The translations under genes were made by a program, and so were the position numbers. A model generated the notes under the pieces. It was not told the origin of the DNA, did no database searches, and was given only the letters and a program-made list of their open reading frames with translations. A stretch of DNA of 64,000 nt from Polytrichum commune (Eukaryota; Streptophyta; Polytrichopsida; Polytrichales; Polytrichaceae): the NCBI GenBank assembly GCA_950295325.1, contig OX485803.1, positions 27,333,554 to 27,397,553 on the forward strand, given 5' to 3'. Shown here one piece after another: positions 48,196 through 61,201 of this stretch. How positions within the stretch are numbered: the first letter of the stretch is position 1; every line of letters starts with the position of its first letter.

Positions 48196-50011
48196 TTCCA
48201 TTCGTAACTTCCCTGTTCATATTATATTTTGCAGGTAGTGCAATCATTCATCATTTTATTATGCCTAGGCAGCTGAATTAGGCGAGTGAGTAAAATTGTG
48301 AGAGTAGCAGTACTGATCTAGGTGGTAGCCTTTACAGTTCTGTAATCAAAACCAATGGCACATGGACGTATTGACCAGAAGTGTATATACTAACCATATT
48401 TGCAATTTATAATGCAGTGAAATTCTCAATTACTGTGATTCCAGGCTGTCCTTTCTTAGAAATGTCTGTCTGAAATTCTGCCACTTCATGCACAATGTTG
48501 ATATTAGTCCTTTTTGAAATCAATATCGGTTGCAGTGACATAGATAGATAGATAGATAGATAGATCTGCTGTCATCCTCAAGTAGCCTACTTAGATTCCA
48601 ATGCAAAATCTCAAGTAATCCGGAGACACCTCCTCAATTGAATCTTCATCTTGGTAGATCAAAGAAGGCTGTGTATCCAAAGATAGGTGTCGACTAAACT
48701 ATTCTCGAAATTCATGCATGTACTTACTCGAGGACCTTGATTCCTGAATATTTAGTCTTGAAGCTAGAATAGAAAGAGGATGTCCTTGGACATGCTTAAG
48801 AATACCACGTCAATGTTCGGCACATTTTGGTTCATAAAATTCTAAGATGTGCTGCATATAGAGTTATGATATGTAATACTATATACTCATGATGTCTGAA
48901 ACATGCCCTAATCAGACATCATTATCACATATCATTATCACTATCACATTTTTGATACCATGAAGACAGTTCACAAAATCATGGTAGAAACTTCCTTCTC
49001 TTTCCAACTTAGACCAGGCTAGCCTTTGACCATAATTATGCTTCCCTAGTTAGATGATCCATTTCCACTCGAGCTTCAAGTGACAGGAAGCCATCTGTTT
49101 CAAACCTGGTATAGAGAAATCATCTCACAATCTTCTGGAAGACTAAGATATGGGGGTGTTATCTGGTTAGTTCTCTTAATTAGACCCCTACATTTGATTG
49201 GTGTGTGGCTCCGTGAGGATCAAAATAAAACACTATAAAGACACATATTTAAAAGAGATCAGACTTCATCTTCAGATTATATCAACTACTCCACACTCAA
49301 TATTAAAACAATTGGGGGAACATATGTATTTACTTAAGAGAATCAATAAACATGCAGTCTTGATAACCATAACTGAATCAAGGGAGGTCCAAATTTCAAT
49401 CTGAATTTTGCTGATGCTTCATTGTAGATATGCTAACGCAGCACAAGTTTCGTTGTGTAAACCTAATCAGTGAAAGTTGGATAACATGAAAAACTAACTA
49501 AATAACACCCACATACCTCAGAAGAAATGGAAGTAAAATTCAACACCTTGGTTTCAGTTAGCCAAAACTGTCAACATTTGCAATGCAGTGCAATGAGGTC
49601 TTGCAGGACATAACCCCTACACTAGAAGAAGAAAAAATGGTTCCCATTACCCATTTGCTTGAATGAATGGGGGACACCAAATCTGCAGTCAATTGGGCTG
49701 GACAGGGCCCACAATTGTCCCTCAATGACAGCTCAGAGTCTAAAAGCTTTTCCGTTTTCGATCAACACTACCAAAGGAAAACAAATGTTCTACTTCTACC
49801 CTCAATTCTAATGGATGTTGTTGATGGATGTCCGGGGGTATTAACCCTCCCACATCCACATATGCTTTTGAGTTTAAAATTTGTACAGCAATGGACTGCA
49901 GGCAGCACAGCTATGAGGTCATCCATTAAATTTTTTTCTGTCTATATCCCCCTGGCCTAACCTTAAAAAATAAAGTGCAGTTTTGTGAGCACATCCAGGA
50001 AATAAAAAAAA
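48196..50011. other. Spacer between convergent NADK and PP2C genes
   Basis: Contains the 3' flanks of both genes, a (GATA)n tract at 48541-48565 and a partial family B element near 49175-49330. No further gene seen. Confidence 0.5.
49175..49330 (+). mobile_element. MITE family B fragment
   Basis: tttgattggtgtgtggct and gacacatatttaaaagagatcagact resemble the left third of family B, then ...aattgggggaacatat. The rest is missing. Confidence 0.4.
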
Positions 50012-53000
50012 CTACTCAAAGTGGAACCTACGCTCTACAGTCGACGCCTGCGCAATATCAAGGTCGTTTTGTAGGGATGCTATACTTTCTCGACGCAAAC
50101 TTCGTGCTGTCGATCTTGCATCTATGACAACAAGGGAAGGAGGAGGGTCGGCTCGAAAAGAAATGGTGATCACAGTAACATTGTCTTGTGAGTTCCGTCT
50201 CAAAGCTTCATTTACCAACTCTTCTGCACACAATTCAGGGTCGTTGTGTTGTTGCAAGTGCCTCCTCGCAAACGAGATGGCCGCTTCGTTCGTGAAAACA
50301 TCCCAAAATCCATCACACCCCATGACGAGAAATTCATCGTCTTCCGAGAGCACCAAGGTTTGAATTTCCGGCTCAGCAATTACCGGTCCTGTACCATCTC
50401 GCTCCTTCAAGCCCGGCATATGCCAGTCGCCAATTGCTCGCGCAACTGTCAATTGTCCGTTCACGTACCCGTCACTCGTTACAAAACCGTGAGCTGATTC
50501 AATCCGTAATTTTTCACCCAGTAATCTTGGGTCATGGTCTACAGACATAGGGATCGCTTTTCCCTTCCGGCATAATACTGCACGACAGTCACCCGCATTT
50601 GCCACTAGCAAGTTCCTGCAATATTCAAAAAGCTGTTGGAAAGGCATCCTCCAAAAACATTTGTTCCTCATCAAGACTCTAATCGAACCATGAAGTTAAC
50701 TCTATACTGAATCTGCAACTTTTGCAAAACTCAACAAACAAAACTCCCCCCAAAAAAAATCCCCAAGTGTCTTCAATGATTATGGTATGAGTATGGGCAG
50801 ATGTGAGGTGTGGCCGGTTTAGTTACAGTTGAATCCTCAACAACTGTGTTCTCATTCTTACACTTCTAGTGGTGAGTAAGGAATCGAAAGAAAGCTTTTG
50901 AGAATGCAAATCCAAAGAGCCTAATCTCATTTCCTAAGTCCAAGAATCATGGGAGAACATCCGACATCGGATCGAGAAAACAAGAAGAGCCGTTGATCTT
51001 AAAATGGTTGATGCGCCCAAATGGCCAAGAGTTAGGAGGTGATCTTGGTATCTACAAGATCGACTATTTGCTTATGGAAAACAAGCAAGATTTGAAGGAG
51101 ATGTTATCTTTTGAAGCACCTGGAGCTCTTTCTTGAAAGTAGGTTTTGGTGGTGCATCTCAAATTTCCAAAGGGTGGTGTATAATTTTACTATTACAGTA
51201 AATAATACCTAGTGGAATATAATGGAATTATCTTATTGTACATGCATTACTTTTTGTGACCATTTTCTTCATAGTAGCATAATATAAGAAAATCATGCAC
51301 TTACTACTACAGTAATCATGAAGTATGATGTCATTTCAACCTTTTAATGGATCTACATGATATTTTTGCCTTTGAGCAGCACCTTTACTAGATAAGTAGC
51401 CACTTCAATGAGAAAAAACCACTTGTTGAATAGATAGAAGTACATTGCACACTATATTCAATTTAATAGATATATTGTAACCTGTAACATGGACCTGATG
51501 ATTAATATTGTAGGTTGATAAATAGTGTGCACCCACAGTAATATCTCCAATGTTTTTAATGTGGAAGTAAGCTCAACAGTGTGGCCCACACTATTTACCA
51601 TAACCAGTGTAATTGAAGCTGGGTAACCAAAACCTTAGTTTTTCATCCTATGTGTGCAGTTTTACAACGTTTGATGAAGTGCGTAAAAGATTCAACCACA
51701 TACACAAGAGATTTTATTTTTATTTTTCCTTTTAAAAATCTCCTGTACAGAGAAAGTCATGTGTATGGTGCATTAGTGACAAGTAGAACATTGAAAATAA
51801 AATGTGAACTCACCTTGCCTGCAAAAGAGCTATAAGAGCCGTGGTGCCAGAATAAAGACTGTTATCCTGTTTGCAGGCTTCTAAAAACTCCATGTCAAGT
51901 CTTAAATACTCATTCTTCACAGCGGCCTCTGCTGATGCAGGAAATTGCGCATCTTGAAGTATGAGCGGCAGCAATCGTTCTTTTGCATACAAGGCTGCTG
52001 CACTTCCATCATGCCCATCAAAGACCTGAGGCCAGATCCACGTTAAAAAGTGTCAGCTCATTAGAGTTATGTGTGAAGTCTTGGCATCAAACTCCCTGTG
52101 AGTTGGCTAAAACGCGTATTTGAGAGCTTATGCATGAAGACACCCAAGTTTAATTTATGTTGAAGTTACCATGCTCAAATAGTGGTAGGGCTATTAAAAA
52201 CTGGCTTTCTAGCTTCTCATACTAGAATGGGTGGGCCAAGCTAGCCTTGCATAAGCTGATCCGGGATATAGGGTGGCAGGTCTCATGGCAAACCCTATTT
52301 CAGATCCTTAAATTCTCTCAGTTGTTTTGGGATGGCAAGAGAAGATCCAAAGAGTTTCACCCAACTTTCAAAATAGGCTCCGACACACAACAAGCTAACA
52401 AGCTGTTAATAGAAAATACTCTCAAGAAGGATCAAACCCACGGTTTTGTCCCTCTTTGAGAAACTTTACACATAACTCTAATGTTGCAATGATTTGATAT
52501 ATCCATGAAAACTTTTCGAAACATTCTGTTTCAAATTAAAATGTCCACTTTATAACTACATTGGTTTTCTAAGCCCTTAGTCTGCCTTCTCAAAATGAAG
52601 TTTCATGTCCATTTGTCTGTCCAGCATTTCTCTTGGAGAACAGCTTTCCAATTTTTCGCTTCCCACAGGTGACCTTGGGACATGACCATGACGGCAAGTG
52701 AAAAAGCGCATCCTTCATCCTGCTATTTCTTTGGACACTTTAATTCTGACCAGAATCTGCTTTCTGTTTCTGTACTTTTCTAAGCCTCCTTATGTTCAAA
52801 TTAGTCTAAGAAAAATAAATGTAAAATGGAATCTTCAAAACTTGCAGCATCTTGCGATTTTGATGATGACTAGTGCATTTACAAAAACATACAAAAATAT
52901 ACAATAACAAGCAACTTATCACATAATGGCTCTGCCAAAAATAGCTATACCATAAATCCCAAAGAGGACTTCAGTTTACAACACCTACCAAGGGAGGGCA

Positions 53001-53900
53001 ATAAAAAACCTACCCCCTACAGGTTTGTGGTTGATTCATCCCAATTTAAACTCAACCCAATTTAGAAGTTAATTTGGCTTTAAATAGTAATCCCCAGGCT
53101 CTACATAGTAATCAGCATTTTCACCATACCTTTGCCTCAGTAGGTGTCAAGAAACTTTACCCCCTAAACATGGCACAAAATCAACTTTGTATTGGAGAAA
53201 TTTCATGACAATTCATACATGGATAAATGGATATGTCACCTCTTCCCTATGGACAGAGCCAACAAATCCCGTACACAAACATTGAATGGAACAGGACCTA
53301 ATATATTGAACCAACCTATAATCTGAACGTCTCTTAAAATGGGTTGATACCACTATTAGACCAGTATATGGGTGAATGCATGGTATCAATAATCAACATC
53401 AATAAGGGTATCAAAGAACCTACCCATGGGTTTAAAAATTTGTAATACCGGTCAAATATTGATATTTGGTGGTATGTCAAGGTGAGAGAATCTTTGTATA
53501 TCCAAGTTATTATTAGGGCCAATACCATTCTAAACCATATTGATACTAGGGTGATTTTGCCTACGTATGAAGGTTCTTGCATGGTATATAGACCCAAATG
53601 GTATCAAAAATAAAAACACCGTCAAATACCCATACCCTACTGGTAAATGTAAGAATCCTCATTGGAGATACCTGAATGGTATTAAAAAAAGACGATCCCA
53701 GACCAACACTGGGTGATACATTGTCCACATACCCCATAAAAGGCGCCACGCGACCCCAAATGTTCCTCAAGATCATCTATACATACGAGTGCATCTTCCA
53801 AAGTGTCCCTGATTCCACAAACTGTAAAGCCTCCAGACCGATACTCGGGCCGATATTCTTGGTATCTACTTGCTTCCACTTCTCCGGGTTCGACACCCAC
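50012..53900 (-). CDS. Protein phosphatase 2C (PPM family), 5' end not found
   Basis: Metal-dependent Ser/Thr phosphatase, nearest to the plant PP2C22/PP2C49/DBP1-like group. Exons: 53733-53900, 51814-52025, 50012-50615, joined in phase (AFYG|VFDGHDG and LLQAR|NLLVANAGD), 327 residues so far. Metal and catalytic motifs: RDTLEDALVC (usually RxxMED), DGHDGSAAA (usually DGHGG), VANAGDCRAVL, VDHDP, GQLTVARAIGDWHMPG, GCDGFWDVF, SQDNVTV. All metal-binding acidic residues are kept; only neighbouring positions differ. The first exon starts right after an acceptor (ggcag|GTGGGTGTC), so an N-terminal coding exon lies upstream in 53.9-56.7 kb. A weak candidate is a frame ending GHSQ near 54.71 kb in a matching phase. 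Convergent with NADK. Confidence 0.9.
51420..51625 (+). repeat. Single unit fragment of the 57-59 kb satellite, in a PP2C intron
   Basis: tttaatagatatattgtaacctgtaacatggacc...aaatagtgtgcacccaca...tttttaatgtggaagtaagctcaacagtgtgg...ctatttaccata matches the unit part at about 58690-58870. Confidence 0.65.
53351..53712 (+). mobile_element. Repeat family F copy 2, at a PP2C splice donor
   Basis: Aligns with 24183-24568. The right end (ccaacactggg, to about 53712) lies about 20 bp inside the intron from the donor at 53732. Confidence 0.65.
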
Positions 53901-54298
53901 CTGCCATTCCAACCATGAACCAATAAGGGGTGAGTTTACACTAGCGTTTAAGACCAAAGAAACTCCACAATCAATCATCCCAATGGTTGAGAGCAAAATT
54001 TTGAACCCAACAAGTTTACACTAGGGTCCAGATCCAAAGTATGAAAAGATGAGGTGGCATCACTTTCATGTCAAATCTCGTCAATCCCTGCTCAAGAGAA
54101 TACTCCTCCTAGATTGAGAATCTCGTCACTTTCATGCTTGGGGTCCAATCGTGAGTCCAAAAGCAAGGTCTATTAAGAAGTGTTTTGGACCCGGATCCTA
54201 ATGGAAACCCACCCTATTTATCAACCGCACACTTTCTAGTGCAAAGGATGACTCAAAAGGTTTCATCCAAGGTCAAGTGAAAGACAATAGTTATCTCC

Positions 54299-54652
54299 TG
54301 ACTCAACATAATTTTTGGTCAGGAGTTAGTTGTTTTGCATACAACACCTTCCATATTCAAAAAGTTCCGGTGCATACTTGGAGGTAGGTATGGAGTGTGG
54401 AGGTTTGAACAAAGAACATTCTATATCAGTTCATTAAGGCTCAAACTCATTCTGGCATGCCAAAAAGGTCCTAAAATGAGTTTGAATCTCAATGACCCGA
54501 AATAGGTTGCTCTCGTTCAAATTCAAACATGGCCTCCAAGCATGCAGCACCACATGTGGAAGAAATTCTTGATATTGTATGCAAAAACAACCAATGGGAA
54601 ATCATAGAGGACCAACTCCCGACAAAAAGTTCCATTGTGTTGAAGGATAACT
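54299..54652 (+). mobile_element. MITE family C copy 3, upstream of the PP2C exons
   Basis: Ends agttatctcctgactcaac...gtcaggagtta and ccgacaaaaagttccattgtgttgaaggataact, inverted. Closely matches the copies in NADK introns 2 and 3. Confidence 0.7.
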
Positions 54653-55400
54653 CTTATACCACCACCCACAAACTGCCCTAAGTTACCAATCGCGATAAGA
54701 TTCCCAACCCCAACAACTTGTGAGTGACCAGGAAAATGACAAACTTGTTCAAGGACCGTCCTTATGCTCTTGAAACAACAGCATGAAAGAAAGGTTGAAG
54801 TGGATACCATGCTGAATAGAGCGAAACCTTGTCCTGAAGAGGGCCAGCTTTAAAAGATTGCGTCAAAAAACCTACACTGCATCAGAAACACATAACATGA
54901 GTTCCTACACAGCAAAAGCAGTGCGAAATTCAGGCCTTTTATTAGTAACAGTTCATAGAACGTCAAATTCGTCAGATTTTCTGACAAGTTTTCCACTAAT
55001 TTCTATATCCTCACCATTCAGACACCTCCTCAGAAAGAAAAGTAAAATAATATAGGGCACATGCTCTTGTTACACAGTTTATTATCTGTACAGCAATAAA
55101 CTTATGAAATTCAATGAATTTTCGACCATGATTTGGATGTGACTCACAATAAGATTACCAGTAAACCTTGAAACATATGCATTTGAAAGCATGATCAAGG
55201 CATCAGATCACAAAAGCAATTCCCTTATCTCTAGTCTGAATCCCCGGGCATTGCAGAATCAGGCCCATGTCTCAACTTTACTAAACTGCACATGTTGTGG
55301 CTATTTGCAAAAATCAATATCAACACAATGTGTAACCCCTAAAAAAGACCTTAACACTTGGATCTCCCGCTAGCACCGCCCACAACCCCAACATATAAAT
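54653..55400. other. Probable PP2C 5' intron, unassigned
   Basis: No exon could be called with confidence. The minus strand has an open frame at 54523-54810, largely inside MITE C. Confidence 0.3.
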
Positions 55401-56440
55401 TAAACTCTGTACCTCACTTTGACTCACAAAGCCAAACACATCAATCACCCTTCAACCTTTCCTTCTCTAATCTCATCCAAAACTGAAAACCGAAAAAATC
55501 CTCGTACTAGTCACCTTACATTACTTTCCAGTTTCTGCCGTTTGACATCAACAAACATTCAAAAAAATAAAATAAAAATAAAAATAATCTGTAGCTCACA
55601 GTGACCCACTCTCCACCCTCCTCCTCCTCACTGAACCAGAACCAAACTTGAGAAGAAGAAAATCACTTCTTAAGTCGCTTCCCCCCAAATTCAACATCTA
55701 CAGCTTGCCACCGACCCAAAACTCCGTACCTCTCACCATGACCACTCTCCGCCCTTTTCCCTTTCCTCACTACAATCTGAACAAAACTGAATGCCACATC
55801 CCTTCTATCCTACTGCCTAACCCTCCTTATCGTAATTATGATGACGCCACACACTTTTCGAAAAAAACACCGACAAAAAAATTTCATGTCACAAACCCAA
55901 AAATCTCTCTACCTCACCATCACAACTCTCGCACCCTCTTCCTCCTCCTCCTCCTCACTGCAATCTGAACCCAAATTTTCAAGGAGAACACATCTTATTC
56001 CTACTCCAACTCCTAATCCTAATCCCAATCCTTGCACCAACTCACCTCCCAGAAAAACTCCGTCCTCTGTACTGTACCACCGTCAAAACCATCTCTCACC
56101 ATGCCAACTCACCATCATCACTCTTCACCGTCTTCCTCGCAACCAAATTCAAAACAAACCCAAAAAAAAACAACCCTTGATCCTAACCCTTGTACACATC
56201 ACCTTCCCAAAACTCCAACCCCAAACCAAATCTCTAAACCTCAGAACGACCACTCTCCACCCTCCTCCTCACTCAATCCAAACCCAAATTGGGAACCGAA
56301 AAAACCCCTAATTCCTCATCCTAACGCTCATCCTAGCACCACCAATCCCCAAAAATCTCTCTCTCTCTCTCCCTCCCTCCCTCCCTCCCTCCCTCCCCAT
56401 GCCAAACATATCATCACTCTCTACCTTCCTAAAAACTGAA
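55400..56440. repeat. Strongly G-poor block, degenerate C/A/T-rich repeats
   Basis: About 1 kb in which G is very scarce on the plus strand. The phrase c(t)ctccnccctcctcctcactnnaatcnnaaccaaa recurs loosely (near 55606, 55748, 55930, 56255). It ends with (CT)n at 56356-56370 and (CCCT)n at 56371-56398. On the minus strand, the direction of PP2C, the RNA would be almost free of C. Confidence 0.6.
56371..56398 (-). other. Potential G-quadruplex motif
   Basis: On the minus strand seven runs of three or more G are separated by single A bases. It lies within the presumed 5' region of the PP2C transcription unit. Confidence 0.6.
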
Positions 56441-56720
56441 CCATAACCTACATGAAAAAATTACTTGAAAATGTGAATGGACCCAAGGAGAGCACGATAC
56501 CGGTGAGCAGGAATTGAGCAGAGCTGCAATGGGAAGCTTGAAGAGCAGAGAGAAGAGAAGAGCAATGCAGAATAGGAAGGGAAGAGTGCATGTAAGTAAG
56601 CAATATAAAAGGTTTTTTGAGTTGTACAAATGGCACTGCAATGATTCTCAGTGGCAGTGAAGGGTATTTGCCAGGCACTTCATAGCCAATTGCCCTGCGC
56701 TCTGGAATCTAGGGCAATCC

Positions 56721-56727
56721 TTTTATA
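56721..56727 (-). promoter_or_regulatory. Possible TATA box of the PP2C gene
   Basis: The minus strand reads gaaTATAAAAgg. About 30 bp downstream the minus strand becomes a pyrimidine-rich leader (to about 56.50 kb) that ends at a possible donor ccg|gtatcg. No protein evidence supports it. Confidence 0.3.
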
Positions 56728-56929
56728 TTCACACTGGGGGCGCAGTTTGAACCCCAACCTCAAGTAATAAGTCTCCAATAAATAGCTCACCACTCAATAA
56801 ACTATGCATTTTCGTAAGTTCACCGCCTTTCCGACTCCAACTCGGACAATCCGAGGTGTCTTTCCAACTTCCAACAACTTCTCCTTTTCGTCCACCGGCT
56901 CCATTCTACGGTCGGTCGGATGATCGTGT

Positions 56930-59340
56930 CGAGGCACGAAGCTTACGGGGATCACGTGGCCTAACCTCTACAATGAATGTGGGTAAATAGTGTGGGTGTG
57001 TGGGCGGATGTATAGTGTGACTTACTCTGTGTAGTCTCACATTATACACCGTCGTGCAAGAGAACAGTGTGCAACTGTAGTTACACTTGTCATGTGCTGG
57101 TGGGAGAGACGGAACTATCACGTATGAGCATACTTCTCATTCAACCAATGTATAAGCCCTGGATAGTATGCTTATAGTCGGAGGTTGTTGATTTGATGTT
57201 ATAACCAGCTTTAGAGACCCCGAATTAGTCTAGTCCAAGTCGTTTGAGATGAAATGGCGACCAACCTATAGGGTGTGAGTCTTTATGTTGGATGGATCAT
57301 GAGAGGTTTATGCTCGTATGCGACAATCTCTTCTCTCCATCATGATGATGTATCCACTAACTGACATTTGAGTATATTTGGACAAACCACTTGTCCAAGA
57401 ATAACAAGGGGTGTGCACTTATGGGGACAAAAAGATCAAACAACAACAACTACTACTACTTCAAAGTGTGTATTCCATGTTCACCAACCATCATATTTGT
57501 GTAGTTTTGCGATCTGGTGTACATCGTATTGGCGGTAAGTTGGAATTGTCCAAAATTCATGCATAAATCCAAATATACTTAAATCCTAGTTTACTTCCAT
57601 GTCCTAGGTTGGAACACTTTCGAATGCACAATGTTTTCAATTCTATAGAAATATTGTATTTTATAATGTTGACATGTGATGATAGTTATTGTTGGTTGGT
57701 ACATGGTGTCCACTCACATTATGATTTGTTATGTTTTTAGTGAGACAATATGTTCAATATTATGATCCAAGCACTACATGGATCATGTGGTCTTCCCTCT
57801 ACAATGATTATGGTAAATAGTGTGGGTGGGCATATGTATAATGTGACCTGCCTAGGGTAGCCTCACATTATACACCATCATGATGCAAGTTAATATTGTG
57901 CAACCATGCGTTACACTTGTCATATCCCCATAATATACCCCCCTCCTTCTCTTAGGTTGGAAGATTTTCAAATGCGTACCATTTTTAATGCAATAAAATA
58001 TTGTGTTGTGTGGAATGAACATGCAACATTTATTATTGTGGGTTGGTAAATGGTCTACACCCACATAATTATCCTCCCATCATTCATGATATTTCTAATG
58101 TGGTAAAAAAATCAATTTTGTGGTCCAGGCACTATGAGGATCACGCAAACTTACCTCTACAATGGTTATGGTAAATAGTGTGGGCAGGTGGATGTATAGT
58201 GTGACTTACCATGGGTAGCCTCACATTATACACCATCATGCAAGATAATGATGTCCAACTCTAGTTACACTTATCATGTCCATGTGAAATACCCACCTCC
58301 TTCCCCTGAGTTGGAAGATGTGCAAATGCACTTTATTTTCAATCCAATAGAATAAATTATATTTGTAACGTGGACACGGGATGCTAATTAATGTGGGTTG
58401 GTAAATAGTGTGAGCCCAAATCAGTAGTCATAGTATTTTTAGTGTGGAGATAAGTTCAATATTATGGTGCATGATAACTATCATAATCAATGTAATTATA
58501 GACTTCCACTACACTAATTATGGTAAATAACATGGGTAAATGTATAGTGTGACGTACCATGGCCTCTAGTGTGGCCCATAATATACACCATTACACACGA
58601 GTTTAGTGTGTAGCCCTAGTTGGCCTTTGTCAAGCTCTTGTGATATATTAATACCTCCTTCATGAAGGTTGAAAGTCTTTCAAACGCACATTACTTTCAA
58701 TCCAATAGCATCATTACGACCTACAAATGTGGCCCTTTGATGTTAAATATTGTGGTCAATATATAGTCCACACCCACATTATAATCTCCAATGTTTTTTA
58801 ATGTGGAAATAAGCTCAATAGTGTGGGCCATAATATTTATCGTAATTTGTTTAATTCTATTCCACTACATTGATTATGGAAAATAATGTTGGAGTATGCA
58901 TAGTGTGACTTACCATGAGTAGGTCTATAGCGTGGTCCGTAGTATACATCATCATGTAAGAAAATAGTGTGAAACCTTAGTTACCCTTGTCACTTGGAAA
59001 TGAAGAGTACGTCAAGTATGTATGCTTATAATGTGCTTGAACTACATTTTCACAATTCATGACGATATTGTGTATTGAACTGTTTATGAGATATTGTTTA
59101 TATGAGTCGAGGGAATTTTTTTCTTTTTCCACATCAATCTCTCCCCGAAATATGAAATGGATCACCAGGAGTTGGAAACCTCTCAAGTGCACACTATTTT
59201 CAATCCAATAGAAATTTTGCAACTCACAACATGGACCTCTAATGTTACATATAGTAAGCATTATTATCCCCATTGTTTTAAGCTCGATAGAGCAGCCCAC
59301 AATATACAGTTTTGTGATATATGAAAACAATCTGTAATAT
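56930..59340 (+). repeat. Degenerate tandem array, unit about 355 bp
   Basis: The phrase ctacaatgattatggtaaatagtgtggg recurs at about 56966, 57797, 58155, 58506 and 58861, each followed by gtatagtgtgactta, cctcacattatacaccatcat and gttacacttgtcat. Spacings are 831, 358, 351 and 355 bp; the first gap holds unrelated inserted sequence around 57125-57570. Satellite-like. Confidence 0.75.
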
Positions 59341-59378
59341 CCACGTCCATATATTTTGTAGTCATATACTAAAAGAGA

Positions 59379-59683
59379 ACTACATTAATTGTTGTATTTA
59401 GTGGCATATAGTATTTTAAGTCATTCTAGTAATTTTCTAATGACACTTCTTTTGAATAAGTGACAAATACTACCATGTCTGATGAAATCTAGATTAAAAA
59501 AATCACTTAGTAAATGATAGTGATTGCAACATTGTATATCTATAATGCCCACATTTTTTGCAAGGAATGACAAATAATCTTAGGTTTACATTTACCATTG
59601 GCGACACTACATGGATGACTTACAATTACTATCAAACAAGACAAATAGAATCAGTGACACTAAATACAACATTTAGTGTAGTG
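59379..59683 (+). mobile_element. MITE family D copy 3, about 305 bp
   Basis: Left end ctacattaattgttgtatttagtg; right end cactaaatacaacatttagtgtag, its inverse. The spacing is longer than in the other two copies. Confidence 0.55.
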
Positions 59684-60259
59684 GTTGTTTCGCATATTTT
59701 TCACTATGTGAAGCAATCCGTGGGTAAAAATGGGACCTTGTTTCGGGTTAGTGCAATGATGCGCTTGAACATGCCCGATTGTTTTTCAAATTGCAAAGAA
59801 TGATACGCAATTGACATCACAAGACCGAAGGATGTTTTTATATCATACTCGATACTTAGGTCAATACCATATTGACACGAGTGTAATTTGGCCTAAGTGC
59901 TAAGGACATTGCATGGTACGTTAACCTTGTGAGTATCAAGATTATAATTTCACCTTGAAAATGCCCAACGTACTCAAATGGCCCTATACTAAAGGGAAGA
60001 AACTCCACGTTAGTTGAATACTATGGAATCTCACGTGTACCAAGTGCATGCAGTTAGAAAACGAACCAAGTTGTTAGAATGTTTTGTGTTATGATGGTAC
60101 AAGTTGGGTGATTTTCTACACGATCCAATCTAGCCAATATGATTCCAACTTGGAATCTAGAAATGTATATTCATAAAGGTGTGATTGTTAAGTTGACGGC
60201 AACTAAACTGCAAGATTTAGGTTGCAAGGAACGGTGGTTCGAGGACAGTTTCAATGTGG

Positions 60260-60610
60260 TGTACACCCTTTGTAATGTCACTCCCTCTCTTATATCCCCA
60301 AACCCTAGGGAATGGATGTGCTCAGTTTAATTTTTCATCCTTGTCGTCACATTCCCTCTCATATATCATAGTCTTTGATATTAAAATAATCCACCAAAAA
60401 TTTAAAACCACTCACTCTCACGCATCACGTTGTCATCGTTTTCATTATTGTCATTATTGCAATGTTGACTTTGTGTTATTCTATAATGTCACATGTTAGA
60501 CTAATTTCCTATTTTTATGCATCCATGTTGACACTACATACCTCTTTAATATCACGTGCACTTTGGTTGCCACAAGCATGGTATTAGGAAGGTTAGCTCT
60601 AGTGTATAAT
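60260..60610 (+). mobile_element. MITE family E copy 3
   Basis: Reverse orientation relative to 10566 and 38176. Blocks ctctcttatatcccc, cacgcatcacgttgtcatcgtt and gtgcactttggttgcc. Confidence 0.6.
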
Positions 60611-60701
60611 ATTTTGAAGATTCTTGAAAATGTAAGATACTATATATATAAGTTTGCAACATATAATAATATGCCTATATCAACACGAAATCTTAGTTTT
60701 A

Positions 60702-61201
60702 GGGCCACTTCACACACACAAGACTGAGAGCCCATGACCATTACACTTCAAGCACTCTCATTGGTGGAAATGCGGAGCCGGTCCAAGTTCGCTTCACACT
60801 ACGCTTGAGGGACAAACGGAGTATGTGAATGCAAGATGGATGTAAAGTCCACATAGATTCCTACATGGCATCAAATGGATCATGTTTCATGGTCACTTGG
60901 ACTATTTTCCAAAACCACCTCTTGGAGGTAGGCCTCACACAAAACGAGGAGACCATGGCACTCCGAACGCTGACAACCGTTGGTTTATTCTACCTTATCA
61001 CATGTAAGAACCCACAAGAACATAAATTCATTGAAACACCATTTGGTTGAGGGCCCGGTCACATATGACTTCACACTACACTTGAGGATCCATGACCACA
61101 CTACACGATGTTGGAGGTGTGTCGGGCGGCCTTTTGGACACTTCCTTTTGGGCTCTCACAATTCCATGGTCACGGCTCTTGGCCCGTGTGTGAAGTGGCC
61201 C
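60702..61201 (+). mobile_element. MITE family A copy 2, 500 bp
   Basis: Full-length, same orientation and very similar to 442-943. Ends gggccacttcacacac and gtgtgaagtggccc; flanks TTA (60699-60701) and GTA (61202-61204), so one duplication base has changed. Confidence 0.85.

Noticed and set aside
53875..53900. tRNA-like ggttcgac motif
   Set aside because: It lies inside a PP2C coding exon and no cloverleaf can be drawn around it.
55648..56439. Three overlapping frames on the plus strand rich in Pro, Ser and Thr
   Set aside because: Low-complexity C-rich sequence lacks stops in several frames; nothing suggests coding.
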